From contig DAOUGQ010000006.1 of the NCBI GenBank assembly GCA_034429195.1, positions 95,436 through 159,435 of the forward strand: a stretch of DNA of 64,000 nt, in the 5' to 3' direction. The notes beneath the pieces were generated by a model. It worked only from the letters and a program-made list of their open reading frames with translations, did no database searches and was not told the origin of the DNA. The stretch's first letter is position 1. Each line of letters starts with the position of its first letter. This stretch comes from UBA4782 sp034429195. Lineage in GTDB: Bacteria; Chloroflexota; Anaerolineae; Anaerolineales; Anaerolineaceae. The position numbers were made by a program, and so were the translations under genes. Below are positions 24,927-32,900 of the stretch, one piece after another.

Positions 24927-25679
24927 ATGTACAAAATGAAAAAATGCCCGATTTGTTCCGAAGAAAACCCAGATATTGCAAAATTCTGTTTCATTTGTGG
25001 AAATCCATTTGACACGGGAACAATCAAGTGCCCTAATTGCTCAACAGAAATCCCCAGGGATTCCTTACAATGCAAGCAATGTGGGCAAGTATTCACCAGG
25101 GTGGAAAAATCTCACAATGAACAATTGGGGCAATGGAGATATATTTATAAACTGGGAAAATACTTGTATGTAAGCTGCGACAACTGCTTAAAGAGCTTCA
25201 AAATCGAGCGTGATCGATGCGTTGAAAAGGATGATGGGTATACCATCAATCCACCTGAGAAATGCCCTGCGTGTGGAATACCTTCGGACATCATCTATTT
25301 TGCAGGTACTGAACCGATGTTTTCAAATGCGATGCGCAAAGCAGAACAAGAACAGCGAGCAGCAATTCTGCGAAAAGGCAAACTAAACAGGGTTGTTCTC
25401 ATTTTAAATGTCATTTTCCTCATTGTGGTAGCCTGCCTGGGCTTTCGAGGCTGGGTGCGGGGAGATTTTAAACCCAAACCCACTCCAACCCTCATCCCAA
25501 CCAGAACTCCCCGCCCAACACCCACCCAGCGTCCATTGATCTACAAAGGAACGGAAGTACCAAAAACGGCTTTGAACGCATGGGAGGATGAAAAAATCTC
25601 TGTCAGGTATGATGTGGTAAGCACTCTTAATCTCAGTTGCTCATATTTTCTTCCAGTTGAACAAGATCAGAGCGATTGA
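24927..25679 (+). CDS. Multi-zinc-ribbon single-TM protein with Thr-Pro linker
   Basis: 250 residues. Tandem zinc ribbons at the N-terminus (CPICSEENPDIAKFCFICG, CPNCSTEIPRDSLQCKQCG) and a third Cys group (CDNC ... CPACG, about residues 85-115) are followed by a helix, a transmembrane segment (about 155-175) and a Thr-Pro/Arg-Pro linker. A short C-terminal extracytoplasmic part of about 50 residues follows. That part is much shorter than in comparable Chloroflexota proteins, so the 3' end may be truncated; just downstream lies a tRNA remnant. No clear Shine-Dalgarno before ATG; a second Met lies three codons in. Function unknown. Confidence 0.65.
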   Translation: MYKMKKCPICSEENPDIAKFCFICGNPFDTGTIKCPNCSTEIPRDSLQCKQCGQVFTRVEKSHNEQLGQWRYIYKLGKYLYVSCDNCLKSFKIERDRCVEKDDGYTINPPEKCPACGIPSDIIYFAGTEPMFSNAMRKAEQEQRAAILRKGKLNRVVLILNVIFLIVVACLGFRGWVRGDFKPKPTPTLIPTRTPRPTPTQRPLIYKGTEVPKTALNAWEDEKISVRYDVVSTLNLSCSYFLPVEQDQSD

Positions 25680-25773
25680 GGTATGCCAAAAGGTAATGTA
25701 TTCCTGCGGATTGAAAGAAGTAAAGTAAGGTTCTTCCAACATTTAACACGGGGCAGTGTTAATACTTACAGTT

Positions 25774-25812
25774 GGAGAGGATTTGAGCCTCCGACCTTTT
25801 GCAACCCATACC
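25774..25812 (-). pseudogene. Degenerate tRNA-Pro(GGG) 3'-half fragment
   Basis: On the minus strand this reproduces the anticodon loop (ATGGGTT), the variable region and the complete T-arm of the intact tRNA-Pro at 27133-27207, with about four mismatches over roughly 36 bp. It lacks the D-arm and acceptor 5' half. Such 3'-half copies are left when elements integrate into a tRNA gene. The rest of 25680-25942 holds a 7-bp hairpin at 25743-25762 and no supportable gene. Confidence 0.6.
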
Positions 25813-25942
25813 TTTTCAATATCCTTAAACCAAGCAATACACTTAAAAATAGAACAACAACATACCAGCACTTTATTAAAAAGGTACAAAGATATCAAGA
25901 GATAAATGCAATAGTCACAACAAATATTGTGTAAAAGGCTCG

Positions 25943-26797
25943 TTATGGCACCATGTACACTTGACCTAATCCAAAAGCCACATTGTCAGGTAAGTATGCC
26001 CATGCATCTCCAGAACTATCTATAAATGATTGTGCCATATCACCCAACTGAATCCCTGACAATAACTCTGCAGATGTGCTAAGAAAAATATCCATTTGAC
26101 TAAATTTGTCTCCATTCGACAACATTTGTAAAGTATTTGTTCCGCTTGGTGTTGGAGAAAATGATCCACCAAATAAACCTACACAAAATGTTTGGTCAAC
26201 CACATTTGGATCCCATCTAGATACATTGACTATCATTACAGGTATTACTGTTCCGGAATATTCAAAATAAAAAAAACCAGGAATCCCACTAATAGCTGTA
26301 GGCTTATCTGACCAAGCACTATATAAGCCTCCACTGTGTCCAAGCGCATTTACCCTTATGTTAACTTCTCTCTCACTTTTCGGTCCAATTGCCTCCATTA
26401 ATTCTTCATTAAACCACCTATCGAAAGCCTCTCTATCATCTATTGGATTAGGAGCATGAATAAACTCATTTGGATGGGCCAAAAGATACTCATAACTTGC
26501 TGGTACATTTTGATATAACTCCATACTAATCGTTTCCGGTGTGGCTGTTGCCGTTGCTGTCTCTGTTGGAGTCTGAGTTACAGTAGTCAATAGCGGTGGA
26601 GTTCCCGTCCACTCATATGTTTCTGTGTTATCCAATGTTGGAGGCGAATGTATCGCTGATGCCATCGCCACTGAGGGTGTATTCATTCCAGCGTCTGGAT
26701 TTTGAGTTGGACCTAACCTACAACCAGCGATAGTAGCACTCACTAGTAAAGAGACTAAAAGACCTCTAAACCCTCTTTTAATAATATTCATTCCCAT
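25943..26797 (-). CDS. Predicted lipoprotein, unknown function
   Basis: 284 residues. The N-terminus has basic residues, a hydrophobic core and a lipobox-like ATIAGC (Cys at about residue 26), followed by a Thr-Pro/Ala-Thr-rich linker (about 60-90) and an extracytoplasmic domain. The domain includes aromatic-rich segments (FYFEYSGTVIPVMIVN, DAWAYLPDNVAFGLG). An internal ATG two codons in is an alternative start; no good Shine-Dalgarno for either. The gene is AT-rich and sits between the tRNA-Pro fragments, so it may be cargo of a former integrated element. 26798-27050 upstream contains no gene that can be supported, only AT-rich promoter-like sequence. Confidence 0.6.
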   Translation of the reverse strand: MGMNIIKRGFRGLLVSLLVSATIAGCRLGPTQNPDAGMNTPSVAMASAIHSPPTLDNTETYEWTGTPPLLTTVTQTPTETATATATPETISMELYQNVPASYEYLLAHPNEFIHAPNPIDDREAFDRWFNEELMEAIGPKSEREVNIRVNALGHSGGLYSAWSDKPTAISGIPGFFYFEYSGTVIPVMIVNVSRWDPNVVDQTFCVGLFGGSFSPTPSGTNTLQMLSNGDKFSQMDIFLSTSAELLSGIQLGDMAQSFIDSSGDAWAYLPDNVAFGLGQVYMVP

Positions 26798-27051
26798 TTT
26801 TTGTTGATTTTTTGACTTATAGTATTATCGAATAATTATATACGATGAAATTATTCTTAAATCCACCCTCAGAAATACAATAACTACAAAATCTTTCAGG
26901 ATTGAAAATTACATTAGGTATGCAAGAGGAATTTATTATCCAGAATTCTTTTATAAACTGTACTCAAGCTGCACAAAATTACAGGTTAAAATCAATGATC
27001 ATCATATCTAAGAGATATACGGATCATTAACATTGCATCTGGCTAATTTTA

Positions 27052-27072
27052 GTCGGGGCGAGAGGTTTTGAC
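27052..27072 (-). repeat. Duplicate of tRNA-Pro 3' end (att-like)
   Basis: GTCGGGGCGAGAGG followed by TTTTGACA repeats the 3' acceptor strand and T-arm start of the tRNA-Pro gene, which carries the same bases from 27132. It lies 61 bp beyond the tRNA 3' end. Short tRNA 3'-end duplications are typical attachment-site scars. Confidence 0.55.
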
Positions 27073-27100
27073 ATGTCCCTCGATGGGAAGCAACGGCCTT

Positions 27101-27126
27101 AAAGAAAAATCCGCCTTTCAGCGGAT
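27101..27126 (-). terminator. Terminator of tRNA-Pro transcript
   Basis: On the minus strand ATCCGC (27126-27121), a 6-nt loop and GCGGAT (27114-27109) are followed by TTTTCTTT. It lies just after the tRNA 3' end. Confidence 0.75.
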
Positions 27127-27131
27127 ATTCT

Positions 27132-27207
<76 letters not shown>

Positions 27208-27254
27208 ATTTGTGACCGCTATTATAGCGCTTTATCTCTCTCCTTGCAATATAT

Positions 27255-28007
27255 TTAACCGGGTTTTTTCCCAATTGCCCAAAATGTTGGTACATATAAA
27301 ACTCGTACACCGCGTGCCTGAGCTTTCATATCTTCTTCTTGCCACCGGTCAAACGTATCTGTAGAGACAAGACCTTTCAGGTCCTTTTCAAGGGTGGTGG
27401 ATTCTGTCTCCAGATCAGTACGGATCTGACCCAGCTTCCATTCAGCACCCATCACTCCGCATGAGATGTCCATCAATCCGATCTGTTCAAACCAATCAGG
27501 AAGAAATCTACCTGAGGTAGGGTTGGCGCCTTGCTGCTTCAGGGCATGAGCCTGTAAATTTCCCGGTTCGATCAGGGTTTCAGGGTGGTCGATCCTACCG
27601 CCATAATCCGGTTCGGCAAAAGCCATAACCCAACCCTCAGGGCGGGTAACACGTACCATTTGCTTCAGTGCTCTGACAGGTTCAGATAGCCAGAGCAATA
27701 AGAAATGACAAACCACAGCATCCATACAGTTGTCATTAAATGGAAGGGCATACGCATCGCCCGCCATAATGGGAATTCCTGGGAGGGTTTGATGACAATA
27801 ACGCAGATCCGATAAAGAAATATCCACTCCCACGCAATCCATATCCGTCTCTTTGATCAATGATTGCAAGACAGCACCGGTTCCACACCCCACTTCCAAA
27901 ATTCTGGAATCTTTTTGCAAGCCAGTTTTTTGCATTAGATACTGGCGCAGAGGAGAACTCCAAATTGCCTGTTCAACATATCTATCGTGGAAGGTTTGTG
28001 AGGTCAT
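27255..28007 (-). CDS. Class I SAM-dependent methyltransferase
   Basis: UbiE/Methyltransf_11-type enzyme of about 250 residues. Motif I ILEVGCGTGAVLQ, an acidic motif after strand 2 (VGVDIS) and DAYALPFNDNCMDAVVC (motifs II/III) are clear. It is the last gene of the operon with the Cys-Ala-tail protein and two radical-SAM-family genes, so its substrate may be the same protein; that is inference. ATG 28007 is given; a TTG at 28040 in frame would overlap the preceding gene by 16 nt and may be the true coupled start. Small molecules such as quinones are the alternative substrate class. Confidence 0.8.
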   Translation of the reverse strand: MTSQTFHDRYVEQAIWSSPLRQYLMQKTGLQKDSRILEVGCGTGAVLQSLIKETDMDCVGVDISLSDLRYCHQTLPGIPIMAGDAYALPFNDNCMDAVVCHFLLLWLSEPVRALKQMVRVTRPEGWVMAFAEPDYGGRIDHPETLIEPGNLQAHALKQQGANPTSGRFLPDWFEQIGLMDISCGVMGAEWKLGQIRTDLETESTTLEKDLKGLVSTDTFDRWQEEDMKAQARGVRVLYVPTFWAIGKKPG

Positions 28008-28024
28008 AGCTGGAATTGGTTCAT

Positions 28025-29182
28025 TTAGCGGTTTGACCAAATCTTCTGCCAGGGGTCTGTCAGGAGGTTCCCCAGGATTTTTGTACTATCACCCTGGGAG
28101 GGTAGAACATCGCCATCTGGCTCAACATAAAGCCAGGCTTTGCCTGCACCCTGTACGGTTGTTTCAGCCTCTTCTTGCTCCATTGCAACAGGATTAAAAG
28201 CGGAATAGGGTACAGGAAGATCCCAGACCAATGTCATATGCAGGTCAGCGACTTTTTGTTGAGCCGTAGCCAAAACGTCTTTCAATCCTTTTTCACTAGC
28301 GCTCAGCGAAATATGGGTTACACCCATCTCTGCCAGTTTTTCCAGAATCTCGGGAATGCGTAGTCCATTTCCGGGCATGATCGTCACGTGAACGGTAACT
28401 GCAATATCTTCAGCCAGTACATCTCTCAGCCCTTCCCAGGCTTGTTCATCCTGCGTATCCAGAATGATCATGACATGGTCGAGTCCTTTTTCCAGTAATT
28501 CATGCAAATACTCGTTATCTGCAAGTCGCAAACCATCAGTCAATAAGCCAGTGACCTGACCGTTCATCTCGGCGTGTGCGATCAATTCATGTAAATCATT
28601 GCGCAGAGTTGGTTCGCCACCTGTAAAGATAATGTGAGGGATTCCCGCCTCCCAGGCTTTATTCAAAATGGTACACCACTCTTTGGTAAGAAGTTCTCGC
28701 TTGACTCTCTCAACCGGTGCAGCGTGAGGTGTTTCCTGATTGATCTTATAGGTCAATGCGCAATCCAACCTATAGGGAGCGGATAGCTCTGCTGAATAAG
28801 GCTCGAGTCGTTCCATACCCAAGAAGGTAACAGGATCAAGGTCAGGAGTATGAATTAATGTATTCAGCCGTTCGCATATATCCTGGTAATCCTGTTGTGC
28901 CTGTTCCAAAGAAATGTGATAACGATTGCTGACTAGTTGCGCTACTTCAGCAGCGGATTTTGATTGGATGAGATAATAGATATACTCTGCAGCAGATTGA
29001 TTTAGATGCAGTATTGTCGATGCATTCAAAATGAGCATGCCAATACCATCTTTTTCCAGCCGTAAATGCATCCGATAAGATACGGGTGCATCTGGAGGAG
29101 CCTGAAAGTGATATGTTCCAGCAGGAAGTGGTTCGGCTGGTTTTGGAAAAAATTTTAACCAGATTTTTTGAAAGGTATTCAT
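28025..29182 (-). CDS. Radical-SAM-fold pseudoenzyme lacking all Fe-S ligands
   Basis: 385 residues and clearly a paralogue of the enzyme encoded just upstream. Both share the N-terminal layout (AGTYHFQAPP / ILHLNQSAAEYIYYLI, resembling a PqqD/RRE fold) and the radical SAM landmarks (GIPHIIFTGGEPTLRNDL). The cysteines that bind the 4Fe-4S cluster are absent. The partner's C147, C151 and C154 align without gaps to I147, T151 and A154 here. The SPASM cysteines are also gone (VEPDGDVLPSQ instead of CVEPDGSVIPCQ), and the protein ends where the partner's Cys-rich tail begins. The frame is intact with an AGGAGGAG ribosome-binding site, so it is maintained as a non-catalytic protein, perhaps a scaffold or substrate-binding partner. 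Confidence 0.85.
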   Translation of the reverse strand: MNTFQKIWLKFFPKPAEPLPAGTYHFQAPPDAPVSYRMHLRLEKDGIGMLILNASTILHLNQSAAEYIYYLIQSKSAAEVAQLVSNRYHISLEQAQQDYQDICERLNTLIHTPDLDPVTFLGMERLEPYSAELSAPYRLDCALTYKINQETPHAAPVERVKRELLTKEWCTILNKAWEAGIPHIIFTGGEPTLRNDLHELIAHAEMNGQVTGLLTDGLRLADNEYLHELLEKGLDHVMIILDTQDEQAWEGLRDVLAEDIAVTVHVTIMPGNGLRIPEILEKLAEMGVTHISLSASEKGLKDVLATAQQKVADLHMTLVWDLPVPYSAFNPVAMEQEEAETTVQGAGKAWLYVEPDGDVLPSQGDSTKILGNLLTDPWQKIWSNR

Positions 29183-29197
29183 AATCTCCTCCTAGGT

Positions 29198-30577
29198 TCA
29201 AAACTGCAGGGCATGCAGTGGAATAGGTTCATACGTGTTGCAGTGCTCACGAGCCAGTGGGCATCCGCCACCGCACTCGTGCAAAAGATCACATCTTTTA
29301 CAGGGATCTGGTACATTCAGGCGCCTTCTTAAAGCAACTGCCAGATCATGGTTCCAAATAGAATCCCAGGGATCGGAAAGGATATTTCCCAGGGACTGAT
29401 AATATGATTGACAGGGGATGACACTCCCATCAGGCTCCACACACATATTGTACAGGGCTGCTGTGCAGCCTTTGACACCCAGCTCGAGCTGGGTTGGATC
29501 AAAATGACAGTATTGAGTAGGGGTATACCAGATCAATCTTTGCCCACTCTTTGCAGTGAATTCGCGAGCTATTGTCAATAATCCAGGGAGGTCTTTTTCT
29601 GGCAACCCACTTTTCACCGTTACGCCACTCCCTGAATAGATAAGGGCATTGATCCCCATAGTGGGAATGCCCATTTCATGCAGGAAACTCATTGTTTGCT
29701 TTAAATATGGGCTGTTTGTTTGCAGCAGGGTGGTATTAGTCATGATATACAACTGTGGGTATTGCAGAACGGTGCGAAGTCCAGTGGTTGTATCTTGCCA
29801 AGCACCAGGAGCTGCAACCATGTCATCGTGGATGGTGGAGTCATGTGATTCAAGTGTGATTTGCACATGATCAAGCCCAGCTTTGATTAATGATTCGACA
29901 AAAGCTGGATCCTTCAATCTGCGACCATTAGTGTTGATGCCACTGATCATTCCTATCTCACTGGCATAAGCGATTAATTCGGGAAGGTCATTCCGTAAAG
30001 TTGGCTCACCACCAGTAAACACCACATGAGGAATTCCTGCATTCCAGACCTTTTCCAACACCTTTTTCCAGGTGTTAGTATCCAATTCAGGAAAGCTTCG
30101 GCTGCGGGCGTTATAACAATGACTGCAGTTGTTATTACAGCGATAGGTGATAGCCAGGTCCATGCGGTAAGGGGCGGAAGGATTCGTGGAGAAAGGCAGA
30201 ATGGTCTCAAAATTTAAGTCACAGATTGGGCAGGCGCCATTGGGATGGATCACCTGCTCGATCTGTGAAGTAAATTGCGCATAATCGGATTTTGCGAGTA
30301 TGTTGTTCACCTGGAAACTTTGTTGAAGGAAATGGATAGCTTCCTTTTCTGGAATCTCTTTCAGGTACAACCAGGCCATAATAAGCGCAGTCGGATTTAG
30401 ATGCAGAATCTGGGCACCATTGATGATAAGCAATCCACTTCTATCCTCATCAACTCGCAAGTGAAGCCTTACCCGCTCTTCTTCATTTTCCCGCATGAAG
30501 TGATATACACCTGGTGCAGGTGATTGAGGGATCTTGTGCTTATTCAGTCCAAGCTTGTTCAAGAAATTTTCTGCCAT
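29198..30577 (-). CDS. Radical SAM/SPASM peptide-modifying enzyme with PqqD-like N-terminus
   Basis: 459 residues. Residues 20-110 resemble a PqqD/RiPP-recognition element (LLIINGAQILHLNPTALIMAW, then a helix-rich part). The radical SAM core has the CNNNCSHC cluster motif (Cys 147, 151, 154) and FTGGEPTLRNDL (GGE at 189-191). The C-terminal SPASM-type region has eight cysteines (371, 379, 389, 426, 429, 435, 439, 446), for example PCKRCDLLHECGGGCPLAREHC. Such PqqE-like enzymes install bonds in peptides. The neighbouring gene ends in a Cys-Ala repeat tail, the obvious candidate substrate. Two extra Cys (ACPIC, 116 and 119) lie between RRE-like and core domains. Ribosome-binding site CCAGGA lies 6 nt upstream. 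Confidence 0.9.
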   Translation of the reverse strand: MAENFLNKLGLNKHKIPQSPAPGVYHFMRENEEERVRLHLRVDEDRSGLLIINGAQILHLNPTALIMAWLYLKEIPEKEAIHFLQQSFQVNNILAKSDYAQFTSQIEQVIHPNGACPICDLNFETILPFSTNPSAPYRMDLAITYRCNNNCSHCYNARSRSFPELDTNTWKKVLEKVWNAGIPHVVFTGGEPTLRNDLPELIAYASEIGMISGINTNGRRLKDPAFVESLIKAGLDHVQITLESHDSTIHDDMVAAPGAWQDTTTGLRTVLQYPQLYIMTNTTLLQTNSPYLKQTMSFLHEMGIPTMGINALIYSGSGVTVKSGLPEKDLPGLLTIAREFTAKSGQRLIWYTPTQYCHFDPTQLELGVKGCTAALYNMCVEPDGSVIPCQSYYQSLGNILSDPWDSIWNHDLAVALRRRLNVPDPCKRCDLLHECGGGCPLAREHCNTYEPIPLHALQF

Positions 30578-30598
30578 AGATATTCCTGGATCTCTAAA

Positions 30599-32338
30599 TC
30601 ACCGCCCACCACCTGCACAGGCACAGGCACAACCAGCACACGCACATGCACAAGCGCAACCACCACCAGTATGATGTCCACCACCACCGCTGGAGCGATA
30701 GGTGGAAGGAGGTGGTGGTGGATTGGTAATTCGTGTAATACCACTGGTGAAACCCTGGATATCACCAACTACACCGGTAGCAAATCCCTGGATACCACTG
30801 ACAATTGAGCCAGCAAAAGCTGAACCAGGCAGAGTTGGCATGGATACTGACTTCCCTGAACTTGCTGATGAACTACCGGACGATGTCGCTGGAGCAGCTA
30901 CTTGACCGCCACCGACTGTAGAAGTGCGATAAACAGGATCATAGCGACCCCACCACATGGGAACTATGACTGGACCGGTGCCAAAGGTGCGATTAGTACG
31001 GTCATCGAAATCTTTATCCAGCATTGTCCAGCCCATGTAATCATCAAAGCGTTGCATCTTCACATCAGGTGTATCTGCTGTTTCAACCTGTTCCCAGGCA
31101 CGTCGCATGATGTCTTGATAATACTCTCTGGTTTCTTTCAGGCTGAACCCCTTCATCTTCTGGGTCACACTTTTTACCAGATTGATCATCATTTCCTGCA
31201 AAGCTTTCTTCTTCGTCGCAGGTTCTTTGATGACGAATGCTTGCAAGAATTCTCTTTCATAATCCTGCAACTCAATTGGCAGTGGGCTGGTTAATTCAAT
31301 GGTAAGAGGGTCACGAGTGGTAACCGTAGCAGCATTCTTTTTGATGGAAGAGAATAGGATCATAGTCATTACTTTTTCCATGGGAGTTTCCATCAAGATC
31401 GCAGCTTCCACTGCGGTCAAACCACGTTTGATGCCATGTCCTTCGATTGCGATCTTCGGTGGCAGGTAAGCCATTTTTGCTTTATTGACCGCTTTGTTTG
31501 AAGCAATAATTCCCCAGATGAATAAAGCGATAAAACCGCCTATTCCACCAAAACAGCACAAATTGCCGAAGATGGAACTCCAGATGCCCGAGCCAGTAGT
31601 ACCACTGACACCCACAGATGTATTGGGTGTGGGTTCTGTAACGATTGCAGATTCAGGTATCAGGCGAGCAGGGAAAGATGCACCAAAAATATATTCTGAT
31701 TCGCTATCAGCTTCAGGGCTGTTCCATTCATAATAGATCAATCCATTTGTTTCTTTTCCCGTGACAGGTTTATCAGCACCAGGCCACCCCTGAGGTTCGA
31801 AGTAACGCGGTTCTTCTTCTTTTAAGTTGGGAGGGAAGTAAAACGTGACTGTCAGGTCTGTTTTCCCACTCACGACCGAAGGATCAAAGTAATTAGGCAT
31901 GAATTGAAAGCTGACATAAGGTTCACTTTCATCACTGGTAGCGGGGTAAAGTAGATCTTCAAGGTAATAGACAACCAAGTGTACAGTGCTCGTTTGACCA
32001 GGTTGAATGGCATTATCTCCCAGCCCCAAGGCGATACCATTGGGTACATAAGGTGAATTCTCGATGTTCTTGATTTCTTTACCATCAACATCAGCTACTA
32101 CATTCCGAAGCTGATATGAACCATTGGGCATGCCAATATCAAGAAAATCCTGGGGGTCAGCACCTGACTCAACGGTGATCTTGATGAAGTACTCTATTGT
32201 CGCTGTACCATCTTCATTGATTGCAACAATAACATCTGTTTCTGGGACTTTAATCTGATAGTTCTGTGCTGATGCTGTGGTAAAAATACTTCCCAACAGA
32301 ATAACCAGCACAAGTATGCTGAAAATTCGTTTTTTCAT
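30599..32338 (-). CDS. Membrane protein (DUF2207-like) with C-terminal Cys-Ala repeat tail
   Basis: 579 residues. A signal peptide (1-25, ending ASAQ) is followed by an extracytoplasmic beta-rich domain resembling DUF2207 (about 26-240), one transmembrane segment (about 258-278) and a cytoplasmic, mostly helical region. A Gly/Ser/Pro-rich stretch then leads to GGGGHHTGGG and the tail CACACACAGCACACAGGGR (561-579), with seven Cys alternating with Ala. The tail resembles repetitive Cys tails and radical-SAM-modified peptide substrates, and radical SAM genes lie immediately downstream. ATG 32338 is chosen because an AGGAGAG site and a signal peptide start there; the upstream extension overlaps the preceding gene. 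In this reading the tail is cytoplasmic, reachable by the enzymes. Confidence 0.85.
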   Translation of the reverse strand: MKKRIFSILVLVILLGSIFTTASAQNYQIKVPETDVIVAINEDGTATIEYFIKITVESGADPQDFLDIGMPNGSYQLRNVVADVDGKEIKNIENSPYVPNGIALGLGDNAIQPGQTSTVHLVVYYLEDLLYPATSDESEPYVSFQFMPNYFDPSVVSGKTDLTVTFYFPPNLKEEEPRYFEPQGWPGADKPVTGKETNGLIYYEWNSPEADSESEYIFGASFPARLIPESAIVTEPTPNTSVGVSGTTGSGIWSSIFGNLCCFGGIGGFIALFIWGIIASNKAVNKAKMAYLPPKIAIEGHGIKRGLTAVEAAILMETPMEKVMTMILFSSIKKNAATVTTRDPLTIELTSPLPIELQDYEREFLQAFVIKEPATKKKALQEMMINLVKSVTQKMKGFSLKETREYYQDIMRRAWEQVETADTPDVKMQRFDDYMGWTMLDKDFDDRTNRTFGTGPVIVPMWWGRYDPVYRTSTVGGGQVAAPATSSGSSSASSGKSVSMPTLPGSAFAGSIVSGIQGFATGVVGDIQGFTSGITRITNPPPPPSTYRSSGGGGHHTGGGCACACACAGCACACAGGGR

Positions 32339-32370
32339 GAGACTTCTCTCCTCGCCTGATAATTGCTTTT

Positions 32371-32745
32371 TTACCACTTGGGTTCTTCGGTGAGTTGATA
32401 TACAGAATTGCAATAAGGGCATGTAACCGTAGGTGCACCTGCCACCAGGGTGATATTCTTAGAGCTTAGTTCTCCGCCACAGGATTTGCATTTCATCTTA
32501 TCCAGGCTGACCTGACCAGGAAGATCAATGTTAACAGTCACATTCTGCTGTTCATTGACAACAACTTTCGGCTTCATCAAAGTGGCAGCAACAATAATCA
32601 GGACAAACCCAATACCCACCATGATCAAACCGGTTATCAGCCAGCCACTTGAAAACTTGGGACCAAAGGCTGCCAGTAAAAATAATACGCCAAAGAGAAT
32701 GAGAATTGCTGCAGCAATATATGCAATTATTCTTAATGCTTTCAT
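32371..32745 (-). CDS. Two-TM zinc-ribbon protein, first gene of Cys-Ala tail operon
   Basis: 124 residues. Two transmembrane helices (about 5-28 and 35-58) are followed by a soluble segment and a C-terminal zinc ribbon (CKSCGG ... CPYCNS, about residues 86-112). GGAGGT lies 5 nt before the ATG. It ends 32 bp upstream of the gene for the Cys-Ala-tail membrane protein. On the minus strand an upstream TATACT near 32810-32815 could be the operon's -10 box. It may be a membrane partner or assembly factor of the tail protein; no family name can be given. Confidence 0.7.
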   Translation of the reverse strand: MKALRIIAYIAAAILILFGVLFLLAAFGPKFSSGWLITGLIMVGIGFVLIIVAATLMKPKVVVNEQQNVTVNIDLPGQVSLDKMKCKSCGGELSSKNITLVAGAPTVTCPYCNSVYQLTEEPKW

Positions 32746-32862
32746 GAGTACCTCCGTTGTAAAATATCAGGAAGGAGAATTATTAAATTAACGTGAACAT
32801 ATTAAAAGTATAACATACCACTTTTAAACAAATTGAGATTTTCTGGGGATATCCTCAGGCTG

Positions 32863-32868
32863 TATAAT
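32863..32868 (+). promoter_or_regulatory. -10 box upstream of ligA
   Basis: TATAAT, preceded by TG, lies 33 bp before the ligA ATG. No convincing -35 was found at normal spacing. Confidence 0.4.
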
Positions 32869-32900
32869 ACAAGCATATCCCAACCTGATAAGGAGCTAAT

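Noticed and set aside
25683..25934. 83-aa open frame with a WRGFEPPTFCNP-like peptide
   Set aside because: That peptide is the typical false translation of a tRNA T-arm read on the opposite strand; the region holds the degenerate tRNA-Pro fragment.
30599..30680. CA/GT-like simple repeat as a DNA microsatellite or CRISPR-like array
   Set aside because: The repetition is in the coding frame (TGC/TGT-GCx codons) with varied third positions, so selection is on the Cys-Ala peptide; no direct-repeat/spacer structure exists.
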